Assembly (NCBI GenBank): GCA_019038745.1
Contig: JAHOYV010000024.1
Location: forward strand, 59,324-123,323
Direction of reading: 5' to 3'
DNA length: 64,000 bases
Origin: Gemmatimonadales bacterium
GTDB taxonomy: Bacteria; Krumholzibacteriota; Krumholzibacteriia; LZORAL124-64-63
This document shows, piece by piece, positions 28,675 through 36,863 of the stretch. How positions within the stretch are numbered: the stretch's first letter is position 1; each line of letters begins with the position of its first letter. The notes under the pieces are model-generated. The model was not told the origin of the DNA. It worked only from the letters and a program-made list of their open reading frames with translations, and ran no database searches. Position numbers and translations under genes: made by a program.

Positions 28675-29202
28675 ATGCATCTTTCAAGGCTCTTTCACAT
28701 GTTTTTCATTCTGGCCTTTCTAACAACACAACCGTGTTTTGGACAAAATCCACCCTCAAACATGCGTGACAATGACGTGAACCACTCAAACAACGAACTG
28801 GAACTGGCATTGCAGCCTCTGGCGGGTTGTCTGCGCTTCTCGCATCAGTTCTCTCGTTCCTGGGATATGGGAATTGGCATGTCGGTTGGTCCGATTTGTG
28901 GCGTGACGATCAAATCAGGAATAAACGAAGAAATCGAAGAATGGGCCACAGCAGGCGTGTCAATCCAATATCACTTATCGGATGCTCTCATGCTCCGAGC
29001 GGGACCGGTAGGAACGACATTGGTCACTGGTAACGATTGGGGTACCATTTATCCGAGTGCGTCTTTGGGCTTGGGATTTGCTCTTGGCCGAGTGCGAGTT
29101 GTTTCCGATCTACAGGTGATTAGGATTGCCGGTGGCTACAGCACTGGACGATATCGGATACTCTGGATACCAGTACGCGTCGGCATTCCGTTTACGTTTT
29201 AG
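28675..29202 (+). CDS. Small exported protein, probable outer-membrane beta-barrel
   Basis: The start at 28675 (MHLSRLFHMFF, 175 residues) has GGGA nine bases upstream; a start five codons earlier is possible. A signal peptide (FFILAFLTTQPCFGQ) is followed by alternating short strands rich in Gly and aromatics (DMGIGMSVGPICGVTI, VSIQYHLSDALMLRAGPVG, SLGLGFALGRVRVVSDLQVI), ending in Phe. That fits an eight-stranded barrel, but no named family was recognised. It stands alone between the propeller phosphatase and a lipoprotein gene. Confidence 0.6.
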   Translation: MHLSRLFHMFFILAFLTTQPCFGQNPPSNMRDNDVNHSNNELELALQPLAGCLRFSHQFSRSWDMGIGMSVGPICGVTIKSGINEEIEEWATAGVSIQYHLSDALMLRAGPVGTTLVTGNDWGTIYPSASLGLGFALGRVRVVSDLQVIRIAGGYSTGRYRILWIPVRVGIPFTF

Positions 29203-29320
29203 TTGATGAGAAGCCAGCGCCGGCTGGACTCCGCTCCACGCCCGAACCGCTCCGTTTTCCCTTCACCGCAACGAAACCCGGCCGATCCAAAACGGTGAAC
29301 CCCGAACGAAAGGTCGAATC

Positions 29321-29827
29321 ATGAAACCCCGCACAATCCTCCCATGGTTCCTCCTGCCGCTCCTCCTCCCGGCACTAACCGGCTGCCATCTCCCCGGCCT
29401 GGGCCCGGCGTCCCTGTCCGACATGGTCCCGGGCATGAGCAAGCGCATGGATAAGCTCGAGTGCTGGGTGACCATCGAATTCAAGAAAATCCCCGACGGC
29501 ATAGATCCGAAGGATGTGAAGCTGGTTTTCTCCTCGATGGCGCTGGAGTCCGACGAGACCTTCGACTGGGCGTACATCGCCGCCAACGACGGCATCGCCC
29601 AGGGTATGGGAAAAGGCTACGCACCCAACGAGGCGAGCGATCCGAATCAACCGCCGCCGCTGAAGGTCAAATGCAAGGCCAAGTATCCCCTCAGGGCGAA
29701 GCCGCGGCTGGATCTGGCCCTCGATCAGCGTCTTGGGCTGCAGGTCGACCTGTACTGGGGTGGCAAGAAGTGCGACTCCATGAACCAGACGATCGAACAC
29801 GTCTACATGCCCGAATTCGAGAAGTAG
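29321..29827 (+). CDS. Predicted lipoprotein of unknown function
   Basis: A 168-residue protein with AAAGG eight bases before the ATG. The N-terminus is a lipoprotein signal: Lys/Arg, a hydrophobic run (ILPWFLLPLLLPA) and the lipobox LTGC, with the acylated Cys at 22. The mature part has a domain with WVTIEFKKIPDGIDPKDVKLVFSS and KYPLRAKPRLDLALDQ, and no motif I recognise. GC is higher than in the genes on either side of it. No operon partner. Confidence 0.65.
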   Translation: MKPRTILPWFLLPLLLPALTGCHLPGLGPASLSDMVPGMSKRMDKLECWVTIEFKKIPDGIDPKDVKLVFSSMALESDETFDWAYIAANDGIAQGMGKGYAPNEASDPNQPPPLKVKCKAKYPLRAKPRLDLALDQRLGLQVDLYWGGKKCDSMNQTIEHVYMPEFEK

Positions 29828-29884
29828 CCGCCTGATCATACCGGATTGGGATCGCCATGGTCTGGAGAGGTTGGTTCGGAATTG

Positions 29885-29926
29885 CGCCAGGCCGCAGCCC
29901 GATGTTGGGCCGTGGTGTGTCTGGTG
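29885..29926 (+). pseudogene. Short relic of an IS91-like transposase gene
   Basis: Fourteen codons read RQAAARCWAVVCLV and align base for base, with few changes, to RQTAARCWAMLLVR in the element at the right end of the window. The bases CAGCCCGATGTTGGGCC are identical in both. Homology fades on either side. The rest of the gap from 29828 to 30229 holds no gene that I can see. Confidence 0.45.
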
Positions 29927-30229
29927 TTTAGCGCATAAGGGTGAAGTGAGCCCAAATTTTGTTGTTTGCCAGGTTTTGAGGCTAGAATGAATTGAAACTG
30001 TGACCAGAATGGAGTAGATCGGTGTTTGTTTTTCCTGTTTTCTTATTGACAGATCCTTCCCCCAATGTTCCTCTTTATATTTGAAGCAAGCAAGCAGCTA
30101 AGATTAAGAGTTGCTTAGACGGATCTTCGTTACTTCTGTAATCTGCAGCACTGCAAAAAAGCGCACATCAATTATCAATATGATCCTTTTCGGCATGGAT
30201 GCCTACTCTCCACGGGAGGACCGTAAGCC

Positions 30230-33200
30230 ATGTTGTCTTTGTCACCCAAGTATTCTACAAATAATTCGCTTGCTCGCCTATTCTTAACTTCTGGTTGGAT
30301 TGCCCTGATACCGGTCATGTTTCCGGGAATTGTTTTCGCCTACAACAGCGGCATTTCGGGCGACACTGGTGATTCCGTTCATCCGGACCTTACCCCTGCC
30401 CTTCTTTTCAACTCACTGGATGAAATCGAATACGACGCAGCCCGCTGGTCGGACCTTGACCAGGACGGCGATCTAGACCTTCTGCTCATTAGCCACACCG
30501 AAGCCGGATCCGTCTCTTGGGTTTTTGACAACCAGGGCTCTGGTTTGCTGCTGGCAGCAGCTCAATGCTCCACCTCCAATGGAGTAATCACCTGCGAGGG
30601 CGATCAATCTGACGGGGTGTATTTTAATGTTACTTCAAATATGGAACTGTTGGTGCAAAATCTAACCGCGAACATTACCCCTGCTGAAGGGGACTGTGGT
30701 GTGAAGGTAACAAATCTCAGCGGCAGGAACACCGATGGACGAATTCTAAGCCTGAACATTTCCGAAACAAATCGAACTATCACCACCCAGGGAAATTCTG
30801 CCCACGGGATCCTCGCCTTCAGTCAAGGTGGTAACGGGGAAGACGGAAAGAACAATGGTTTTTTATCAGAAGCAACATCTGGAAAAATGGGCGGCAGCGG
30901 AGGTTCGGTTTCGGTCACCAACCTGACTTCGATAACAACCAACGGAGAGGTTGCCCACGGGATTTCCGCCAATAGCAGAGGAGGTAAAGGCGGTAATGGA
31001 GGCGACGCAAACTTCTGGTTGTCTATTGCTGTAAGCGGAGGCAACGGAGCCAGCGGTGGAAACGGAGGCCAGATTGAAGTTTGCAACCAAAGTTCCATCA
31101 GCACTTTCGGAAATCTGTCCCATGGAATTCTGGGTTTCAGCGCTGGTGGTAAAGGTGGAGATGGTGGCGACGGCCGCGCGCTTATATGGGCCCAAGCGGG
31201 CGATGGCGGAGCCGGCGGCAGTGGTGGTACTGTACATATTATCAACCGTGGAGGCAGCATAACGACCGAGGGTTCGAACTCCTGTGGAATCCTGGCCCAA
31301 AGCGTGGGCGGCAGCGGAGGGGCTGCAGGACACGGAGGCAGTCTGTTTTACAGCGGAGGAGACGGCAAACCCGGCGGTGAAGGCGGAGAGGTCGCGGTAG
31401 ATAATATGGCTTCGATACTGACCAAGGGGGATTCATCCTTCGGAATTTTTGCTCAGAGCGTTGGCGGGTTTGGCGGCGATCTTGGCGTCGGTGGCGGGTT
31501 GATCTCCTTTGGGGGCATTGGTGGAACCGGGGGTAACGCCGGGGTCGCGTACATCAATAATCAGAGTCAGGGCAAAATTGAAACTCAGGGTGATTATGCC
31601 CACGCACTATTCGCCCAGAGTATCGGCGGTGGCGGCGGCGGTGGCAGCGGCGTTGGAGGCCTAGTGTCTCTGGGCGGTGTAGGCGGCGGCGGTGGACATG
31701 GTGGAATAGTACACATCACCAACGACGGACAGATAGAAACCCTCGGCGTTGGGTCTATCGGAATCTTTGCCCAGAGTGTTGGTGGAGGCGGCGGAGACGG
31801 CGGGCACTCAGGGGGATTGATTTCGATCGGTGGACGAGGCACCAGTGCAGCCAACGGGGCTTATGTACAAATCATTAATTCCGGATCTGTTAAAACCTCC
31901 GGCGAATTTTCACACGCAGTTTTTGCCCAAAGCATAGGAGGTGGTGGTGGTAACGGAGGCTGTAGTGGGGGAGCTCTGTCTTTTGGTGGCCAGGCAGGAA
32001 AAGGTGGTAACGGCGAAATCGTCAAGGTTTACCAAAACGGAGAAATCCAAACCCTGGGAAATGATGCCAACGGGGTGTTCGCCCAGAGCGTCGGCGGTGG
32101 CGGAGGCAACGGCGGAGCATCCGGCGCCGGATTCATCTACGGTTCACTGGCCGTTGGCGGCGAGGGTGGAGATGGCGGAGACGGGGGTCAATTGTTTGTA
32201 CAGGTTCTTCAAGGTTCCATCAATACCCAAGGAGACCGTTCCCGGGGGATCCAAGCCCAAAGTATCGGTGGCGGTGGAGGCAACGGGGGATTTGCCTTCA
32301 GCCTGGCAGGCGGAGATGTGTTTGGGGGAAGCCTTTCGGTTGGTGGAAATGGCGGAAATGGCGGAGATGGTGACAGAGTCGATCTTGTCAACCAATCCGA
32401 AATTTCCACCGGAGGAAATTTTTCCCAGGGTATTTTAGCTCAAAGCGTCGGCGGTGGCGGTGGCTCAGGTGGGGTTAGTCTATCATTGTCCGGATCGGGA
32501 CAAGTAGCCCTACCAGTCAGTATCGGGGGCACCGGAGGATTGGGCGGAGACGGTGACATCGTCATTGTTACAAACGAAGGAGCGATTTCAACAACCGGTA
32601 AATTTTCGCACGGAATCCAGGCACAGAGCGTTGGCGGGGGCGGGGGCAACGGCGGCGCCAGTATCTCCGGTAGCGCAAGTGGTGCCGTCGCCATCAGCGC
32701 AAGCATTGGCGGAAATGGTGATTCAGGTGGCAATGCTGGAGACGTAATGGTTTCCAACTCAGGCCAAATCAGTACCAGTGACGAGGGTTCCATCGGTATA
32801 TTTGCCCAAAGTGTTGGTGGAGGGGGTGGCTCCGGAGGATTCAGCCTGGCAGCTTCAGCGGCAGCCAACCAGAGTCTGGCTTTAAGTTTTGGGGGAGCTG
32901 GAGCCAGTGGTGGCAACGGTAATAAAGTAACCGCATCCAACTCCGGAGACTTAACAACCACAGGCAACTTTTCCAGCGGGATCCTTGTCCAAAGTGTCGG
33001 CGGTGGCGGTGGAAATGGCGGTGCCGCCATTGCAGGAGCAGTGGGCGGCAAGCAAGCGTTAACCGCAACCTTCGGCGGTAACGGAGCTTCAGGCGGCTCC
33101 GGTGATGACGTGTCCGTTGAATCTGAAGGCAACATCACCACAAAAGGTCGTATTTCCCAGGGATTGGTTGCCCAGAGTATTGGCGGTGGTGGTGGCAATG

Positions 33201-36200
33201 GTGGGCTCACCATGGCTCTTTCGGCGGCCGAAAAGGGAACCCTGAATTTCGGCTTGGGCGGGAACGGTGGCAACGGCGGAAATGCAGGCATGGTCCAAGT
33301 TCAAAATTCTGGAGAAATCTCCACTCATGGGTTTGCTTCCACCGGAGTACTTGCCCAAAGCATCGGCGGAGGAGGCGGCAGTGGCGGAGCCAGCCTCAGT
33401 GGAACAGGGAGCGGTGACGGTACGGGTGAGGGCAGTTCTGTTTCCATCTCTGCCAATATTGGCGGTTTGGGTGGAAACGGAGGCCGGTCGGAAAAAGTGG
33501 ACGTGACCAATGAGGGCAGCATAACCACCCGTGGCAAATTCTCGGACGGGATTTTTGCTCAAAGCATTGGCGGGGGCGGTGGTTCCGGAGGGTTAAGCGG
33601 AAACTTGGTGGCCATGGCGGATTACTACGTATCGCTAAGCCTAGGAGGATTAGGTGGTTCAGGTGGAGCGGGCGGAGAAGTCAATGTCGTTAACGATGGC
33701 GTTATCAAAACCTCAGGCTTCCACTCCAGGGGAATTTTCGCCCAGAGTATCGGTGGTGGAGGCGGCACTGGCGGATCCAGCTATACAATTGGAGGTTACG
33801 TCTCCAAAAACTCCGCCTCCGTTTCCATCGGGGGAGATGGCGGTGAAGGCGGTAATGCTGCCGAAGTATCTGTCGTGAATTCGGGTTCCATTGAGACAAG
33901 TGGGGGCAAATCAGATGGGATCTTTGCCCAAAGCGTCGGTGGGGGTGGCGGTGAAGGCGGAACCGCCTCGAATTTCCTCTCTTTACCTGAAATCGGTTTC
34001 TGGGGTGGAGATGGAGTATTAAACAATCTTAATCTGGGTGTCAGCGTGGGTGGCAATGGCGGAACAGCCGGCGACGGTGATGTCGTTACAGTGAACAACT
34101 CGGGCGACATCAACACTTCTGGAGCCCTCTCCCGCGGGATCTTCGCCCAAAGTATCGGCGGAGGCGGCGGATCTGGTGGTAATGGAGTAATCCTTGGGTT
34201 TGGATCAGATCTTTGGAATGACCTGTCTGCGGTGGTCGACCCATCGGCTGCGGGGACTGTGGCGGTTGGGGGATCGAGCGGCGCCAGCGGACACGGCTCT
34301 TCGGTTTCGGTCACAAACAGCGGCAACATCTCCACTAACGGTTTAATGTCGCATGGCATCTTCGCCCAAAGTGTTGGCGCCGGCGGCGGTGAAGCCCAAA
34401 ACTACCTTGAAGATACCAACAGCCAAAACTCAGCCGGTATTAACGGCCTGGTCAATGTTGGTGGAAGCATTGGGGCCGCCGGCAACGGAGGGGAAGTTGT
34501 CGTCATCAACGAAGGGTCAACTCAAACATCTGGTGCCGGGGCTTATGGTATCTTCGCCCAGAGCGTGGGCGGCGGTGGCGGAGTCGGCGGCGATGTATCG
34601 ATTGGGTTCAATCCCTTTGACCTCGGATTTGATACAGGTTGGGGCCGAGGCGGAGGAAATGCCGGTGATGGCGCTGATGTGACCGTCAACAACACCGGTG
34701 ACATTTCCACCGACGGCGCCGGAGCCATTGGGATTTTCGCCCAGAGCGTAGGCGGCGGCGGCGGAGCGGCCGGCGGTGTCAACGATGTTGAAAGCGGAGA
34801 AACATCCGCATTCGCAGGCAGCGTAGGTGGCCACGGTTCAAGTGGCGAGATTGTGGTGACGCAGGTCGGAACAATCCAGACCAGCGGTGAGGCCGCACAC
34901 GGCATTATTGCCCAAAGCGCCGGTGGACTTGAGTCCAGTGCTGATGTCTCGGTAACCGTCGACGGCGATATTCTCCTTCAGGGTGCCGATGCTTGTGGAA
35001 TAATTGCCCAGAGTTTTGCCACCGAGCTGAGAGGCGATATCACAATCGACATTTTGGGAGGAACCATCCAAGGCGGTTCCGGAACCGGCACCGGAATAAT
35101 GATCCTGGACGGAGTCAACAATCGACTCACTAACCGGGGAATCATAACAACCCTGGACGGATTCCGAGGTATGGCGATCATCAGCACCAGTGGGTGCGAC
35201 ACCGTATGCAACCACGGGCAGATTACCGGCTCGGTAGATTTGGGCGGCGGCGACAACGCCATCATCAATGATCAGGGGGCCCTCTTTGAAGCAGGCACCG
35301 TCCTCAACGTTGGCGCCGATGGAAAATTCGTCAATGACGGAATCTTCTCCCCCGGCGGAGCCTCTGTTGTTGTAACAACAGAGTTCACCGGGATCTTCGA
35401 GCAAACCGACAATGGTACTTTCGAAGTCTCCATCTGCGGCAACAAGTATGATCAATTGGTCCTTACCGACGGATCCGTTGACATAGACGGTGCCCTGGTA
35501 GTGATCGCCCATCAGGGCGTTTACCAGGACGGAGCCATCTACAACATCTTTGATCTCGGCGAAGATCAAACACTGGAGGGGACTTTTTCCAGCGTTGTTA
35601 CTCCAAGCTCCGCCTTCCTTGATTTCAGCGTCCAACACCTGGATGATACCGTTCGGCTGACAGCAGATGTTAGAAGCTTCATTTCTTTTTCGACAAATCC
35701 GATTGAGAAAGCAATAGCCGAGTTACTGGATGCCCAAGCCCAGGATGCATCGGGAGATTTTTCCCGGATTATCGGTGCCTTCCAACTTTCCAGCACAGAC
35801 CAGATAAGCGATTCGTTTTTCAGCCTGAGCTCTGCCACCTACGACAACCTTGCCCGTGGGGCACTGCAGATTTCCGAGCTGCAACAGAACACTCTGGCTC
35901 AGCATATGGATACGAAAAGGTCAGTGCTCCAAAACGAGGAAAAAGGGCCGGGTTGGTGGCTAAATGGAATCAGCAGGAACGCCAGCCAAGATGCCGGAGG
36001 CGGTTTCCGTGCCCACGACTTCACCACGGCCGGAGCCACGGCAGGATTCGAAAAATCTGGAAATACAGGTATGATTGGTGGATCCTTTGGCTCCTCTTCA
36101 ACCGATGTAGATTTGGAAAATGATCTGGCTAACGGATCAATCAAGTCCTACGTAGGCTCTGGCTACGGCAGTGTTATTAGAGGAAAAACATTCGTCCAGG

Positions 36201-36772
36201 CAGCTGTTTCCTACACTCACAACAAAGTAAAAAACAGTAGGGATATCCTGGTCGGGCCTATCACCCGCAAAGCCCAGAGCAGCTATGGCAGCAAAGTAAT
36301 ATCTTCCCTACTGACCAGCGGCATGCGCCTGGCAGCCATGAATTGTACCGTTGAACCGTTTGCCAGCGTCAGGTTAAGCCGCCTGATGGAGGACGCCGTT
36401 ACCGAGGACGGGGCCGATACTGCTAATCTTATCATCGAATCTCGGAGCAGCAACTGGATGGCCTCCGATCTCGGGGTTCGTCTGACCCGAAACTTCGAAG
36501 AAAGTTCCTCCTCCCTGCTCCCGGAGCTTACACTGGCCTGGAGACACGATTTCGCCCTCGATGACCGCATTATCGAAGCGGCCTTCGACGGAGCCCCGGA
36601 AGACTTGTTCACAATCGAGGGACAACAAACAAAAAACGAGGAAGCTCACTTGGGGCTTGGTCTATTGTACCGATCATCACAGGGATACAATGGGGCGCTA
36701 AGATTCAACCAGGTATTGCGCGGTGATTACCAGGATCGGGTGTTCTCTATCCAGGTGGGCTCGAACTTTTAG
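30230..36772 (+). CDS. Giant autotransporter adhesin with about 25 glycine-rich passenger repeats
   Basis: A 2180-residue type V autotransporter with GGGAGG before the ATG. A long signal peptide (WIALIPVMFPGIVFA) leads into a short calcium-binding FG-GAP-like motif (DLDQDGDLDLLL, about 80-91). From about 185 to 1610 there are some 25 repeats of 45-65 residues with the pattern I-TxG-xxSHGIFAQSVGGGGGNGG, alternating with GxGGxGGxGxxVxVxNxGxI. This suits a long beta-helix on the cell surface. After a degenerate region the last 275 residues form the translocating barrel (WWLNGISRN ... FVQAAVSYTHN ... LTLAWRHDF), ending in Phe (VGSNF), the usual assembly signal. It stands alone. Acquisition by transfer is possible, as such proteins are best known from Proteobacteria. 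Confidence 0.9.
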   Translation: MLSLSPKYSTNNSLARLFLTSGWIALIPVMFPGIVFAYNSGISGDTGDSVHPDLTPALLFNSLDEIEYDAARWSDLDQDGDLDLLLISHTEAGSVSWVFDNQGSGLLLAAAQCSTSNGVITCEGDQSDGVYFNVTSNMELLVQNLTANITPAEGDCGVKVTNLSGRNTDGRILSLNISETNRTITTQGNSAHGILAFSQGGNGEDGKNNGFLSEATSGKMGGSGGSVSVTNLTSITTNGEVAHGISANSRGGKGGNGGDANFWLSIAVSGGNGASGGNGGQIEVCNQSSISTFGNLSHGILGFSAGGKGGDGGDGRALIWAQAGDGGAGGSGGTVHIINRGGSITTEGSNSCGILAQSVGGSGGAAGHGGSLFYSGGDGKPGGEGGEVAVDNMASILTKGDSSFGIFAQSVGGFGGDLGVGGGLISFGGIGGTGGNAGVAYINNQSQGKIETQGDYAHALFAQSIGGGGGGGSGVGGLVSLGGVGGGGGHGGIVHITNDGQIETLGVGSIGIFAQSVGGGGGDGGHSGGLISIGGRGTSAANGAYVQIINSGSVKTSGEFSHAVFAQSIGGGGGNGGCSGGALSFGGQAGKGGNGEIVKVYQNGEIQTLGNDANGVFAQSVGGGGGNGGASGAGFIYGSLAVGGEGGDGGDGGQLFVQVLQGSINTQGDRSRGIQAQSIGGGGGNGGFAFSLAGGDVFGGSLSVGGNGGNGGDGDRVDLVNQSEISTGGNFSQGILAQSVGGGGGSGGVSLSLSGSGQVALPVSIGGTGGLGGDGDIVIVTNEGAISTTGKFSHGIQAQSVGGGGGNGGASISGSASGAVAISASIGGNGDSGGNAGDVMVSNSGQISTSDEGSIGIFAQSVGGGGGSGGFSLAASAAANQSLALSFGGAGASGGNGNKVTASNSGDLTTTGNFSSGILVQSVGGGGGNGGAAIAGAVGGKQALTATFGGNGASGGSGDDVSVESEGNITTKGRISQGLVAQSIGGGGGNGGLTMALSAAEKGTLNFGLGGNGGNGGNAGMVQVQNSGEISTHGFASTGVLAQSIGGGGGSGGASLSGTGSGDGTGEGSSVSISANIGGLGGNGGRSEKVDVTNEGSITTRGKFSDGIFAQSIGGGGGSGGLSGNLVAMADYYVSLSLGGLGGSGGAGGEVNVVNDGVIKTSGFHSRGIFAQSIGGGGGTGGSSYTIGGYVSKNSASVSIGGDGGEGGNAAEVSVVNSGSIETSGGKSDGIFAQSVGGGGGEGGTASNFLSLPEIGFWGGDGVLNNLNLGVSVGGNGGTAGDGDVVTVNNSGDINTSGALSRGIFAQSIGGGGGSGGNGVILGFGSDLWNDLSAVVDPSAAGTVAVGGSSGASGHGSSVSVTNSGNISTNGLMSHGIFAQSVGAGGGEAQNYLEDTNSQNSAGINGLVNVGGSIGAAGNGGEVVVINEGSTQTSGAGAYGIFAQSVGGGGGVGGDVSIGFNPFDLGFDTGWGRGGGNAGDGADVTVNNTGDISTDGAGAIGIFAQSVGGGGGAAGGVNDVESGETSAFAGSVGGHGSSGEIVVTQVGTIQTSGEAAHGIIAQSAGGLESSADVSVTVDGDILLQGADACGIIAQSFATELRGDITIDILGGTIQGGSGTGTGIMILDGVNNRLTNRGIITTLDGFRGMAIISTSGCDTVCNHGQITGSVDLGGGDNAIINDQGALFEAGTVLNVGADGKFVNDGIFSPGGASVVVTTEFTGIFEQTDNGTFEVSICGNKYDQLVLTDGSVDIDGALVVIAHQGVYQDGAIYNIFDLGEDQTLEGTFSSVVTPSSAFLDFSVQHLDDTVRLTADVRSFISFSTNPIEKAIAELLDAQAQDASGDFSRIIGAFQLSSTDQISDSFFSLSSATYDNLARGALQISELQQNTLAQHMDTKRSVLQNEEKGPGWWLNGISRNASQDAGGGFRAHDFTTAGATAGFEKSGNTGMIGGSFGSSSTDVDLENDLANGSIKSYVGSGYGSVIRGKTFVQAAVSYTHNKVKNSRDILVGPITRKAQSSYGSKVISSLLTSGMRLAAMNCTVEPFASVRLSRLMEDAVTEDGADTANLIIESRSSNWMASDLGVRLTRNFEESSSSLLPELTLAWRHDFALDDRIIEAAFDGAPEDLFTIEGQQTKNEEAHLGLGLLYRSSQGYNGALRFNQVLRGDYQDRVFSIQVGSNF

Positions 36773-36863
36773 TCGGGTCTTACTGTAGCTGGCGACGCAC
36801 ATCCACAAATCCGGCTGCGGCTTGGCGGCCGAATAAGGTCATATCAGATAATATAGACGCAGA

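Noticed and set aside
28421..28687. Minus-strand frame with LKTDFTNRESDALFEEYKR between the phosphatase and the small barrel gene
   Set aside because: It overlaps the end of the PP2C domain in antisense and its start overlaps the next gene. No family could be assigned.
30046..30075. TTGACA upstream of the autotransporter
   Set aside because: No acceptable -10 lies 15-19 bases downstream; the only TATATT is over 20 bases away.
32440..33291. Long proline-rich open frames opposite the autotransporter gene
   Set aside because: They are the mirror of the GGN glycine repeats (CCN proline codons) and have no start signals or recognisable domain. The plus-strand reading has a signal peptide and barrel.
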